From Drosophila pseudoobscura (Eukaryota > Arthropoda > Insecta > Diptera > Drosophilidae), in NCBI RefSeq assembly GCF_009870125.1, contig NC_046680.1:10850001-10914000 (forward strand): 64,000 bases of DNA. The letters are read 5' to 3'. Shown piece by piece: positions 35,528 to 46,515 of this stretch. The notes beneath the pieces are model-generated. The model was not told the DNA's origin. It was given only the letters and a program-made list of their open reading frames with translations, and made no database searches. Each line of letters opens with the position of its first letter. The first letter of the stretch is position 1. The position numbers and the translations under genes are program-made.

Positions 35528-35789
35528 TTTGACGGAGCTGAAACACAAAATCCACAGATTAGTCAAACGTTTTACACAAATACTCTAGCAAATGGTTTGC
35601 CACCACAAGTTGTTGTTGTCTCTGTGCAAATCAACATAACCTCACTGCAATGAGAATGCTCCGCTGACCAGCCCGCCCCTCCACGTGTGACACGCTGCTC
35701 GCGGCACTTGTTTACGCACACTCTACGACCGCTACCTTCGTCCCCAGGCATGTGCAGAATTTAGCACGGTTCTTCGGGCTCGTTTTTAC

Positions 35790-35895
35790 CTGTTTTGGGG
35801 CTATAATTACCTATTAAAACACTCGAAAACGCTTTAAACACGTCTCACTGCGAACGCGAATTTTTAGAAAGGAAAATGGTAGCACTTATCGATAA
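35790..35895 (-). promoter_or_regulatory. RpS24: RpS24 leader exon and proximal TCT/DRE promoter
   Basis: On the minus strand a DRE (TATCGATA, 35894-35887) is followed by the TCT initiator CCTTTCT, putting the start at about 35871. The leader then runs to a donor near 35811 or 35791. A GGTATATTTT motif-6-like element abuts the DRE. The assignment is by motif and position only. Confidence 0.6.
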
Positions 35896-36285
35896 AATAT
35901 ACCGTCCGACCCTCAGAAATATACAGAAATATACGGTCTCACTTTAAAAATATACCGTAAATATATTTTTAGAAAGGAATGTGGTAGCACTTATCGATAA
36001 AACATACCGTCCGACCCTTAGAAATATACTTAAATATACGGTCTCATTTTGAAAATATACCGTAAATATATTTTTAGAAAGGAAAATGGTAGTACTTATC
36101 GATAAAATATACCGTCCGACCCTTAGAAACATACCGAAATACACGGTCTCAGTTTAAAAATATACCGTAAATATATTTTTAGAAAGGAATATGGTAGCAC
36201 TTATCGATAAAATATACCGTCCGACCCTTAGAAATATACCGAAATATACGGTCTCATTTTCAAAATATACCGTAAATATACTATT
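35861..36285 (-). repeat. Four-copy 105-bp tandem array of promoter-like units upstream of RpS24
   Basis: AGAAAGGA recurs at 35866, 35971, 36076 and 36181, an exact 105-bp period. The copies differ at only a few positions each. On the RpS24 strand every unit holds CCTTTCT (TCT initiator), TATCGATA (DRE) and two to four GTATATTT-like elements; AAATATACCGAA, a perfect reverse motif 6, is seen in unit 4. Unit 1 passes into the unique RpS24 leader. Confidence 0.9.
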
Positions 36286-36289
36286 TCTA

Positions 36290-37400
36290 CTATTATATTT
36301 TACATATTCCTCGTTTTTGATTTTCCGTGGAATATTACCAGCTATATAGAACATTTAGCCATGCCCACATAATTTTAGCCCATTGATGAATCAATTTTCT
36401 ACTTAACAGGCTTATTTTTATTACTTGCTTTTATTGTATTTTGACTAAAACAAGGTTTGAACAAAATAGTTCAACAAAAAATCAGTCGCAATGTTGCTAG
36501 TATTTGAACGCATGATGCGTGTATAGGCCTTTGTGCACCCTATTTTGTTAATTTTATATGAAGATCCTGGCATCTAAACCTGATCTAATTTTGTTTTTAA
36601 AACGTAATTAATAAAGACATTTTCCAAAATTATTATGTTTTAAACATATTCGGGCATATGAGTATTAACTTGTATATATATACACATATCCTTATACCTG
36701 TTCTTGGTATCTGTAGAAAGACGATGAGCAGCAAAATATCATTGAAATAGGTTTACAACAGAGACTAAATTGTTTTTGCATTAATTGGAACATGAGATGA
36801 CAACATGTTCTCAATTCTATAACACACATTTCTCCCAGGGTATGCCCAGAAACATATTGGAATGAGACTCATTGTTACATATCGGTTATTACCGATTCAA
36901 ATAAATTCTAATTTCCAAAATATACCGACGAATTATTCAAATTCCTCGTTTTTTATATTCCGTTGAATACTACTAGCTAGTAGTATAGCCCTGCCCACAA
37001 ATTTGTATCCAATTAATGAACTTATTTTCTACTTGACTGCTATATTTTAAATACTTGACTTTCACAGTTTTTGCCTCAATTTTCATTCCTCAACAATATA
37101 GAGTCTTGTATGGTGTAAAAACGAACCTAGCCCACTTAAGCCCTATCTATTTAAACAGTTGAACAATTTGAGTTTAACCGCGGAAAACAATAGTATTTGT
37201 AAATTCTTCTTGTATATCCATTATATCCTTTCTATTTTTTCTTTCCTTTCCTTACGATATCTTTCACCTGAACTGCGTTAAAAATTATTCAATTATTCAT
37301 TTTCGTAGAGTGTATTTGAATACCCACTGGTCTACAATGGTTCTCTGTGCATGATCAATATTCTATGATTTGGATACACACATAGGAATGCTTCGACTAA
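36290..37400. repeat. AT-rich dispersed repeat copies, partly duplicated
   Basis: ATTCCTCGTTTTTGATTTTC at about 36305 and the related ATTCCTCGTTTTTTATATTC at about 36942 start two related segments. Both continue with GAATA.TAC.AGCTA, GCCC.GCCCACA, ATTTTCTACTT and a TTTTG.CT block. The second extends to 37390 and matches the copies at 690-985 (same strand) and 3790-4015 (inverted). No coding frame or clear termini. From 37400 to 37890 I see nothing further. Confidence 0.5.
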
Positions 37401-37899
37401 GTTCCTGACCGTCACTTTCATGGTTTCCCGGGGCTTTATTGACTTTAATATTTCTTTTTAGCAACTCCCTCATCGTACTCCAAATATACGGATGAAAGAA
37501 CAGTCATGGTTCAAGGTTCCCTTTCATTGAGTAAAGAGCGGATCTTCTATACTGTCTCGATCTTTATTTTTAGATGGAAAATATGATATAAATATTTTTT
37601 TTTAATTTTAGTGCAGTGCAATAATATAGATATAGTGACATGTCCATAATTCTCCTCTTCACATACACATTATGTTTATGTCCAATTCACTCACCCCATC
37701 CACAAAAGTAACAGGACACCACTCAAATCAATAACTGATTCTTCCCACACTCCAAGCTAGAGTCCACTAATATAAACAATGGACCCCATTGATTCATCAA
37801 CGCCAGAATCACGCCACTCTCGAGAAATCGATTCTTTAGAATCATGCCACTCATGAGGACCAATCAGAGCTAGTCATAAAACCAAGGAGTATCACATTC

Positions 37900-39026
37900 C
37901 TAGCTCCCTCATGTAATGCAACACCGATCGCCAGCAGCGGATGCCTTTCATCAAAGCCGACGCATCCCCAAATATCGGTCGAGGCACGTACGCCACCGAC
38001 ACGAAGATGCAGCCGAGGAAAACAACACAAACGACAAAGACTGTCTTGGCTCCCAGAGCTAGGGCCTTGAAGATATCAATGCCCTGCACGATGCCCCCAT
38101 CCAGCATGACCACCAAGTCGTGGCCCACAGCATTCACGACTTCCGGAAGGGCCTCTATCGAGGCTGGGACTGTGTCTAATTGGCGCGCTCCGGGGTTGGA
38201 TACGATGATCCCGGCACAGCCAAACTCTTTGGCGAGTGCGGTTCTGCAGTCAATATCCCCTTCACGACGATGGGAAGATGAGTGACTTTCTTCAGCCACT
38301 GGATGTCCTTCCAGGTTATTGTGCGATCGTGGCCGGCCACGTACTCATTAATGACAGAGGTTCCCGTTATGGTGGGGGCCACGCCGCCGGCCTTCGCACC
38401 CTGGAATTTGGCCAAAGTCAAGTGTGGCGGTAAGCTGAAGTTGTTCCGAGCATCGGCTCTCCGTTGATCGGGGCATCAATGGTCAGGACGAGAGCCTTGA
38501 AGTTGGAATTCTCCGCACGACGTATCATCTTCTCAGCTATCATGCTGGGTTCGGAAAGACATACCCACACAAGTGTTAATAATACTCAGGTAATGAGACC
38601 CTAAAGCGACCCCATGCCTATCGGTCTTTGTAGATGAACTGAACTGAAACCATTTGCAGGTGTCGGGTGCGCCGGCGGCCAAGTCCTCCAGTGAGGTGGT
38701 CAAGAGAGTGCTGAGAATGAAGATGGATCCGGCTTGTCCGGCAGCTCTTGCATTTCCCAACTCGCCATCGGGATGAGCCATTGCTGTGCATTGATGAGTA
38801 TTGCTGTGGGTGCGATCCCCAGCGGCCACTTCATTCCCAAAGATCTCACATCCGATGTCCGGCTGGGAAACGCCTCTCAGGCAGCGTGGAGACGAAGCCT
38901 TCGGAACGCCTCACGATTTAACCCCAGTGAGAATTGCTCGCCAGCACCGCTTCTGTAGTAATCCAATGCATTTTTGCAGCTGCTCGCTGCCTTTTTCCCA
39001 AAGTCCTCCACGCTCACCATCGCCAT
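37900..39026 (-). pseudogene. Degenerate (S)-2-hydroxy-acid oxidase (FMN, glycolate-oxidase type)
   Basis: The minus strand reads through most of an HAO family protein, but in several frames. It begins ATG (39026) MAMVSVEDFGKKAASSCKNA, and an in-frame TGA follows at about codon 50. Later come MAHPDGELGNARAAGQAGS and LSTLLTTSLEDLAAGAPDT, then LTLAKFQGAKAGGVAPTI, then [21 protein letters not shown], then [13 protein letters not shown] and [20 protein letters not shown]. At least four frame shifts or stops separate these blocks. The catalytic-base motif SNHGARQLD reads SNPGARQLD (CCC at 38194-38192), which would remove the proton-abstracting His. The C-terminal barrel strand GAKTVFVGRP is followed by unrelated sequence. 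The gene is dead by both frame and active site. Confidence 0.85.
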
Positions 39027-39227
39027 TATAAAGCCGTTATGCTCAGATTATTTGAGTATTTAATTATTGTTAACACTTCTTGCCACGACTCCCAGAATCG
39101 AACTGAACCCAAAAATTTCAAGGGCGAACCTTGATGGTTTCGACAGGCGGCACCGCCACCTGACAGAGAAACTGATTACATAGACCCTAAACAGACAATC
39201 ATCTAGTTGGACAAAAACGTTTTTCTT

Positions 39228-39574
39228 TCAGGATTTTTTCGGATCGACCGTTTCTATATAGCAATATGTATGGTATGATAAACCGATTTTACTGTGCCGA
39301 AGCAGTGCAAAATCACCATTTGTTGAACTTTCTTCTGGAACCAAAGTTTTTATATACTTTTTGATTGCCATAGCTGACATTGCTATATGATCCTCCAGAA
39401 TTTCAGCTCCCTCGGCTTGTACTCCTGTTCGAGGTAATATATAGATATTACAGGGTCGGCAAAACTCTTCTTCTGTAATACCCTGAAATATAACGAAAAT
39501 TTTCTTAGGCTATTTAAAATAGATATTAGCTTGTTTTGACTTACTTGCATCTCTGATTCAGCTATATTCGGCAT
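39228..39574 (-). CDS. Small two-exon gene, 94 residues, unrecognised
   Basis: Exon 1 (39574-39545) encodes MPNIAESEMQ and ends at a consensus donor CAA|GTAAGT. A 62-nt intron ends ATATTTCAG|GGT, and exon 2 (39482-39228) is open for 84 codons to TGA. Phase 0 is kept. The product has no signal peptide or membrane segment; it is slightly acidic at the N-terminus (GITEEEFCRPCNIY) with a helical middle (ILEDHIAMSAMAIKKYIKTL). I recognise no family. The exon has no internal ATG-led long ORF, so ORF callers that ignore splicing miss it. It lies 202 bp from the start of the oxidase pseudogene, in the same orientation. Confidence 0.6.
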
Positions 39575-40960
39575 CACTGTTTAAAACTGGTTCCCTCTCA
39601 ATGTCTTCTTATCGCTCTCTCTCTCTTCGTTAGTTACTCTCTCCGCACTCATTTACGGCAACACGTTATACTCTCTTTCCATCTCCCTCTCCCACGCAAA
39701 CAACTTATTTCAACCACTACACTGTGATCTTTCGTCCCTCTCATCGCTGGAATGACACTGTTGTTGTTTTTTCTGACAAACAACGCGTCGGACGACGATA
39801 ACGGAGGCGAGTGGAAAATTACCAGGGACTTTACAATGGAACCAAATGTTTTTGCGTCTTGAATTTCAGTCTGAAATTGTATAAATTTCTACTAAATGGC
39901 CAGACTGTACTGGTTACACGTGTAAGCCGAGGAATTCTCCTCCAAATGACATTCAGAATCCCTATCCAGCACTTGGGGGTCTTATTTCCATCTTCGGTGT
40001 TGACTCCATTTAACCAGCTGGGTATCCGTTGTCCGAAACAATCCAGTGTCGGCTTTGAAGGTTTCCATTCCACTTTTACAGCTCCCAAGTTGGGAAAAGA
40101 TCTCTTTGGAACAGTCTTTCGCCTTCTGAGACAGTGCTCTGTCTGGCCAAGACTCGAATGCTGCTATCCGTGAACACCCAACGGGGAGCGCTCTTTGCTA
40201 GTGTGGCGGATTTCCATGAAGTTCACCCACACAGGCACACAAAATGTCTCGCTCTTACCCAGAAACCCACCAAACAGGAGGCTCGTTCCTGTCCGTGGAC
40301 CCGTGGAGAGAGCAAACCTTTGCCAGTGTGCGTGTTTCTACAATCCCTCACCAACACCTTCACACAGCGCGCTGCTCTCTTTTGTCACGCACGCTTACTG
40401 TCCGTGTGGGAGAGCGATGTGTAGTGAGCGGAAAAGTGAGCTGGTATTGGATATTGTAGGCTAAACACCAACACCAATGCAAAGGCGACCGCTCTCTTTC
40501 GCGCTTTGGACTCTCTGTTTATGTTTGGAGCCGGTTACGGGCCGGAGAGGATCAGCTGTTTCCACAGCTGTTTGGCGATGGAATTCCTGAAGGAAATTCC
40601 GGGATCTTTGCTAATTCGAAGCGAATCGAATAGGAAATATAGGAATGAGGAGGAAACTGTACTTTTGCATTCCATCACGAGTTTCATCACAAAGTCCAGA
40701 AATTTCTGTTTCTCGTTTTGGGCGAGGCAACCTAGAAACAGAAAAAAGGCCTTAGTATAAGTATTATTACGTATAGGTACAGAGGCCTTGCACGAGGTCT
40801 CATATACATACCCCCTCTCGCGCACAGCTGCTTAGAATCGCTTATTATTCTATATAATCTATACACAACCATAAACATGCGATAAGGCAGCGTCGTAGTC
40901 GCTTTTACTCCCTCTCCCTCTGTGTCGTTCTCTTTCGCTCTGGTCGAGCAGGTTCCAGTC
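39575..40960. other. Non-coding spacer before the peroxiredoxin gene
   Basis: CT-rich tracts near 39610-39700 and several CACTCTCT/GAGAGC-rich stretches are present, but I find no exon pair or recognisable protein. ORFs at 39811-40464 overlap in several frames without protein-like composition. Confidence 0.45.
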
Positions 40961-40967
40961 TGTCGGA

Positions 40968-41004
40968 TATAAAAGCAGGCGACGCCGCTCCATGGGTATT
41001 CAGT
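40968..41004 (+). promoter_or_regulatory. Peroxiredoxin TATA promoter
   Basis: A TATA box TATAAAAG at 40968-40975 lies 34 nt before an initiator-like TTCAGTG with A at 41002. The leader to the ATG is about 76 nt. A TATA/Inr promoter is consistent with regulated, inducible expression, in contrast to the DRE/TCT genes to the left. Confidence 0.7.
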
Positions 41005-41077
41005 GGAGGCACAAGCAAGCAAGCGAGCTAAACAAGATTTAAAAGTAGTGAGATTTATTAATTAAAAGTAGTGCAAA

Positions 41078-41922
41078 ATGCGTCTGGGACAGACTGTACC
41101 TAACTTCCACGCCGACACCACCAAGGGGCCGATCAACTTCCACGAATGGCAGGGAAACTCGTGAGTTGCATCCAAATCGCATTCATTTCCACTCTCACTA
41201 AATACCGAATACCTACTAGATGGGTGGTTCTGTTCTCGCATCCGGCCGATTTCACGCCCGTGTGCACCACTGAGTTGGGACGCATCGCGGTGCACCAGCC
41301 CGAGTTCGCCAAGCGGAACACCAAGTGCCTGGCGCACTCCGTGGACGCTCTGAACTCGCACGTGGACTGGGTGAACGACATCAAGAGCTACTGCCTGGAC
41401 ATTCCCGGTGACTTTCCCTACCCGATCGTTGCCGACCCTACCCGCGACCTGGCCGTGAGCCTGGGCATGCTGGACGAGGACCAGAAGAAGGACCCAGAGG
41501 TGGCCAAGACCATTCGGGCTCTGTTCATCATTAGCCCTGATCACAAGGTGCGACTCTCCATGTTCTACCCGATGTCCACTGGCCGCAACGTTGAGTGAGT
41601 ATCCGCTCCAAGATTCCCCCAATGTCCACTCAAACAATCTGATTCCCAGTGAAATTCTGAGGACCATCGACTCGCTGCAGCTGACGGATCGTCTGAAGGT
41701 GGTGGCCACTCCAGCCAACTGGACTGTGAGTATTCGTATATCTGAGCCAGCTGAGGGATCTCCAAACTGATTGTGATATGTTTTTTCCCCTAGCCCGGCA
41801 CCAAGGTCATGATCCTGCCCACAGTAACAGACGAGGAGGCTAACAAGCTGTTCCCCAAGGGCTTTGACAAGGTTTCCATGCCCTCCGGCGTCAACTACGT
41901 ACGCACCACCGAGAACTATTAG
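41078..41922 (+). CDS. Prx2540: 1-Cys peroxiredoxin, Prx2540 type (Prx6 family)
   Basis: Four exons (41078-41160, 41220-41594, 41650-41725, 41794-41922) join to 220 residues, the normal Prx6-family length. The peroxidatic cysteine is C43 in DFTPVCTTE, the Prx6 form of the PxxxT/SxxC motif. The segment LRLSMFYPMSTGRN... (here VRLSMFYPMSTGRNVD) is the conserved Prx6 region near the active site. The C-terminal domain ATPANWTPGTKVMILPTV is typical of 1-Cys enzymes. No signal peptide is visible, so it is probably cytosolic. It reduces H2O2 and lipid hydroperoxides with glutathione or another thiol. The sequence is much closer to the Prx2540 pair than to Prx6005. In D. melanogaster, Prx2540 genes map, as I recall, to 47A and not beside RpS24, so the copy may have moved. 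Confidence 0.93.
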
Positions 41923-41995
41923 AGCCATTCATAGTCCTCTCACATATTTGTATTCCCACATTTTCATGCTTTACTTTTGTGCCGTAAAACAATCA

Positions 41996-42001
41996 AATAA
42001 A
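41996..42001 (+). terminator. Peroxiredoxin polyadenylation signal
   Basis: AATAAA lies 74 nt after the TAG stop. Confidence 0.75.
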
Positions 42002-42344
42002 GTAAGTTTTTTTACGTAATGAGCCGTGTTAATGCGTTTTTATGAAAATACAAACCCAAAATGCATAATGGGCATACTGGAGCTGCTGCTGTATGAGTTT
42101 TTGCAATCTCTACTATTAACTGTTCAACAATTTTGTTCCATGAAATTATATTAACCCAACTAACGGAATTGCTGCAGCTGAGCTGACCTCAGCCTAATGG
42201 CCGCTACTGTGGAGCAGAGCTTTGCTCGCAAAAGCTTTCTGCCAGTTGAGCTTAGAGTCATCTGTTTTTGATAAGCGCTGCCTCCCACGCACGCCGCCTG
42301 TTTCGTTCTTTCATTCTTCTTTCATTCATTTGGCGCCTGGTCCG

Positions 42345-42927
42345 CAGTTCAAAATTGTCGATGAGCGCGTGCGGTAGTTCTGCAGGCGAATAACGGTGGA
42401 CAAAGCTCGAGTTGAGGCTTATTTGTTGTGCGTTCCGTGTTTTGGGCCGGCCGCCTCCCTTTTAGGCAAACTACACTACAAAGGAAACCACTTTCGCTTC
42501 TCGTTCTGTTTATCCCCTCTCCTCTGTCTACACGGACCTGCCTGCCGCCGCGTATTCTTCATCACTCTGCCGTCCGCGTGGGAGTGTTTCTCACTGTCGG
42601 TGAGTGAGTGTAAACGTGCGTGTGTGCGTGGAGTGAGAGTGTACCGCAAACATGTGAAACGGTGAACAAATCATCTTAACACTCCACCTAGCCCCCAGTG
42701 ATCTGATCGTTTGTGCGTGTCGCTGAACGACCTCTGCTCTGCAGAACCTTAAGGGGCCACAAAAGTTTTGTGTCCATCTGTAACGATAAATGCAACAACA
42801 GCCTCAAGCCGAAAAAGTTTCGCTCCACGCTGTTCTCATAAAATATGCCAAGACATTTACATCTCCGCCGCTCATGCCCCGGCTGCCAGTCGCAATGGCC
42901 GGCAAAGTGTTAAAGAGCCACAAAAAG
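42345..42927 (+). other. Possible 5' UTR exon of the gene starting at 46516
   Basis: Sequence of leader-like composition follows GTCCGCAGTTC and ends in a donor-like AAAAAG|GTACGA. It lies on the same strand as, and 3.6 kb upstream of, a strong acceptor (ATATTTTGCAG at 46511) placed 5 nt before an ATG. It is a candidate first exon by position only. Confidence 0.25.
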
Positions 42928-45900
42928 GTACGAAAAACATTTTCCATTGAATAATGCATTCAATTACGACTGTCACATAAACAAATACTCGTCCAGCGAA
43001 ATCTCCCGTGGGTGGACAAATTCTTTTGCTTTCAAATTTACACTCATGGCTAAAATAATGAGTGCACTACATAGTATTTTTTAGTTTATTGCAAATATTC
43101 TCATTTAGAGTGTCATTCATTTAATCAATTAAACATCAGACAAATAAATAAGCTCTTAATCTGGGACCATCACACTTTTCACCTAAATTGGGAATGAATA
43201 AAACACCAAAATATAATTTCCAGCTTATCTGAGATCATTTTGCCTGGGGATGGGAATTGTAACTGAAAAATGAAAAGTCAGCAAAGGGACCAAATTCCAT
43301 GGCGGTGAGTGAGTGAGGGCGGGTGAGGCAGACAGACAGACAGACAGACGGACAGCCAGATCGGCCTGGCATAAGCCTTAAATATTTATAAAACGATTAA
43401 ACAATCTTTTATTTTGTTTTCTGTTTTGAAAGCTCTACTCCCAACCTCTCCACCTGCCCTTCATGAAATGTTAATTTTAATTAAGCGGCGCTTCCCAGCT
43501 TAAAAAAAGGAAAATGCAAGAAAACTGGGATTAAACAAATCCAAAGGGGAGAGGACGCACGGAATGAGGGAAAGAGACAATGTGAGCAGAGAGAGGGAGA
43601 TATATGTATGTATGTATAGAGAGAGGAAGAGGAATGGAGACAGAGGCAATGCTGAAGAAGCGACAATGATAAAACAATAAGTCGGCGGTTGATGAAGAAC
43701 AGGGGAACAGGAAGAGAGGTGTGCGCTGAAGGAAATGCGGAAAGCGGGTCAAGTTTTTGTTATAAAATATTCCAAGTGCCGCAAAAAAGAAAATAAAGCT
43801 ACGAAAAAATAATAATACCAAGTGGAAGCACGGAGAGAGGTGGGAGAGCGTGGCGCCACCGCGGATGTGGGACTTGTTTAGCAGCTCGGGGGTCCCTTGG
43901 ATAATACTTGTGCCAGAGACAACTTGTGCGACTTCTTGTGGGACACTGTGTAGGACAAAGAATAATAAAGCTCAAGAAAAACAAAGACAGCAAAATGTCT
44001 CCCCCTGCCATGGTCCTGATGATGATGATGATGATGAGAAACTAAGGCCAAACAGGTTAGGGTCCACGGAGAGGGACACGACACGCGAAAGGCTTGAGAC
44101 CAGGCGTAGGTAGGCTCGAGAGCGCGTCTGGGTAATTATTGTTGATGAAAACTCACACACAAGCACGCATAAACAAGCGAAGAAAATATGAGCCAAAGGC
44201 CCTCCCCCCCTCCCCAACTCAATCCCCTACCGGTAAACAAAATGAAACTTTTCTTTTTTGGAAGTATAATGGATGCACTGGGTCCCGTCGGCGCTCCTTG
44301 GCTCCTGCCTGTTCAAGGCGAACAATAATTTGTTATCTGTCCGCTTTTCGGCCCACGGAGTCAGTCGTCTATAAATCAAGAAACCCCAAAAATATCCATC
44401 TCACAGCCATTCCATTGTGTGCCGGCAGAAACATAATTAAGATATTATGTATTGCGAGCCCATTGTGCCCATACTCAAATTCGAACCACAAAGGGCAGAC
44501 TCATTTAATGCGGTGGCATCCCCATAAATAATGATTAGAAATTAAATGGGAAATCCCCCATTTACTATTATCCATTTAACACAACACAAAACAACACAGC
44601 CCATAACTAGCGAAAACAAATCATTGGTGGGGTTTCATTAGAATGTTGATAAATCCGAGCAAATTGAACCGTTTCCAAATACATATGTATATATGTATGT
44701 ACATGATGCAGCAGTAACAGTGAAACTAGATTATTGCAAAGTGATGTGTATTTAAACAGTTCGTTAACAGTTCTGATTTATGGATTATGTATAATTAAGG
44801 GGTTCGATTTTGATCGAAGATGTGTCTGATTGTCAAAAATATATATATTTTTTGGATTTTCTTTCGCCTAATAACTTCAATCAACATTTTACTTCGATTT
44901 TCTCAGGAATCGCACTGCATACATACATATGTATGTATGTTTCTCTACATGTAAATAACAGGCGCTCTACATGTAAATACCAGTCTGACGACACGATCAT
45001 GTCTTAAGCTTTGTTGCATTTCTTTGGGTGGAATTTGGCGGTGTAGAATTCATGTAAAATTGATGTAGAATCCGTTACCTCCTATCGCAGAAATTTACTC
45101 GAAAAGATTGCGTTTACGCATTTCAAAGCAGCATTTAAATTTCTTAATATAATCACGCTTTCGTTACATCAAAACAGTCAATATTTAAAATACGTGTACA
45201 TATATACAAAAACAATATCCACACTCATTCGAATTGTCCATTTGTTGGCAAATAGAAAAATCTTTCCAAATGTTTATTTAACAGAGTGTTTGCTCGTTGT
45301 ACTCGTAGTTTACAAGTTTTTCGACAGCATCCATTTAAATATTTGAAAAACAGTCAGAAATCGAATTTGAGCTACTAATTAATAGCATTAAATAACGAGT
45401 TTAGATAATGTATGGGATATAATTTTATAGAATAGATTTAATTTTTGTTTCCTTAATTCGTATGTACCCAACGCCAATGGCGACCAATCATCCAAGTCAT
45501 TCCTATCTGGAATACGATATACTTAATATATGTAATTCCACGCTTCACTTTATCACTTCATGAAGTTTTTCTCAATCTGTTTTCTGCATGGACTAGCTTG
45601 AAACTTCCGCCTGTGCGGACTAAAACTTTAATGCTAAGGGAAAACTATAAATCTAATTGAAAATTTAATTTGCCAACGACTCCCGTGACTAATGACGGAG
45701 CCAGACCCGCACCGAAGGCAGCTGCTGGATACAAATTTGTTAATTTCGCCAGCGCTAATTTGCTGTAACTAATTAAAAAACACTTTAAGTAAAATATTTC
45801 GCTGGCATATAAATATGGCGAAGAATGGAGAGGACAGGTTTGAAAGGAAGAAGGACACTGCGAAGCAAATCTAATTAATGTGCGAAACAAACGCACGGGA

Positions 45901-46510
45901 AATTTATTTAGCGCTTTCCAGCAGGCACCGGAACGGCAAGGTACGGCACGTCGCACCTGAGCCGGCTCGGGCTGGGGGCTCGGGGCTCGTTCTCTAGCGG
46001 CAGCGCCTGGCGGCAATAATCGCGTAAATTTTTCACAAACAGACAACAACAAGTGGTAGAGCGAGTGGCTCAAGTGGCAGCCAGCACTGCCAGCATCTCC
46101 TACCGTCCATTGTCTGAGAGATGATTTGATTTGGCTGCCTGCCTGTAAATAATAGGCCCGATGCTGAGACTCCTGCCCACCCACACTCATATGTCCAACT
46201 GTCTGTGTGCTTGTTTGTTTTCGCAGTCCTTCGTCCTTTGTCCTTGTTTAAGTGTGTTGTTCGAATTGAATTTGTTGCTCTTTGACGAGAATGCGGCACC
46301 GACAGTCGAGATTTATAGGTCGAGATGAATGGGTTTTCAGCACGGCAGGGGCCGAGCGCAACAATAGGAGCACAACAAAGCGAGTGCCTCTGAAAACGGT
46401 TATGCATTCATTTAGTAATTTCAATACCACATCACCTTTCGAAAATCATCATCAGCGTTCCTGCTTAACGTCTCAATGGAGTAACATTTTGTTTCTTTCA
46501 ATATTTTGCA
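42928..46510 (+). other. Presumed first intron, non-coding, with microsatellites
   Basis: Present are a GACA tetranucleotide run (about 43328-43352), a GAGA-rich purine tract (43550-43640), a GATGAT repeat (44016-44037) and TATGTATG-type motifs (44685-44700, 44920-44942). I find no credible exon; ORFs such as 45645-46190 on the minus strand lack protein-like features. Confidence 0.4.
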
Positions 46511-46515
46511 GAACC

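Noticed and set aside
35528-35566. Thirteen-codon extension of RpS24
   Set aside because: An acceptor TTTCAG|CTCCGT lies within it, so most of it is intron; the eS24 start MSGTTATV is standard.
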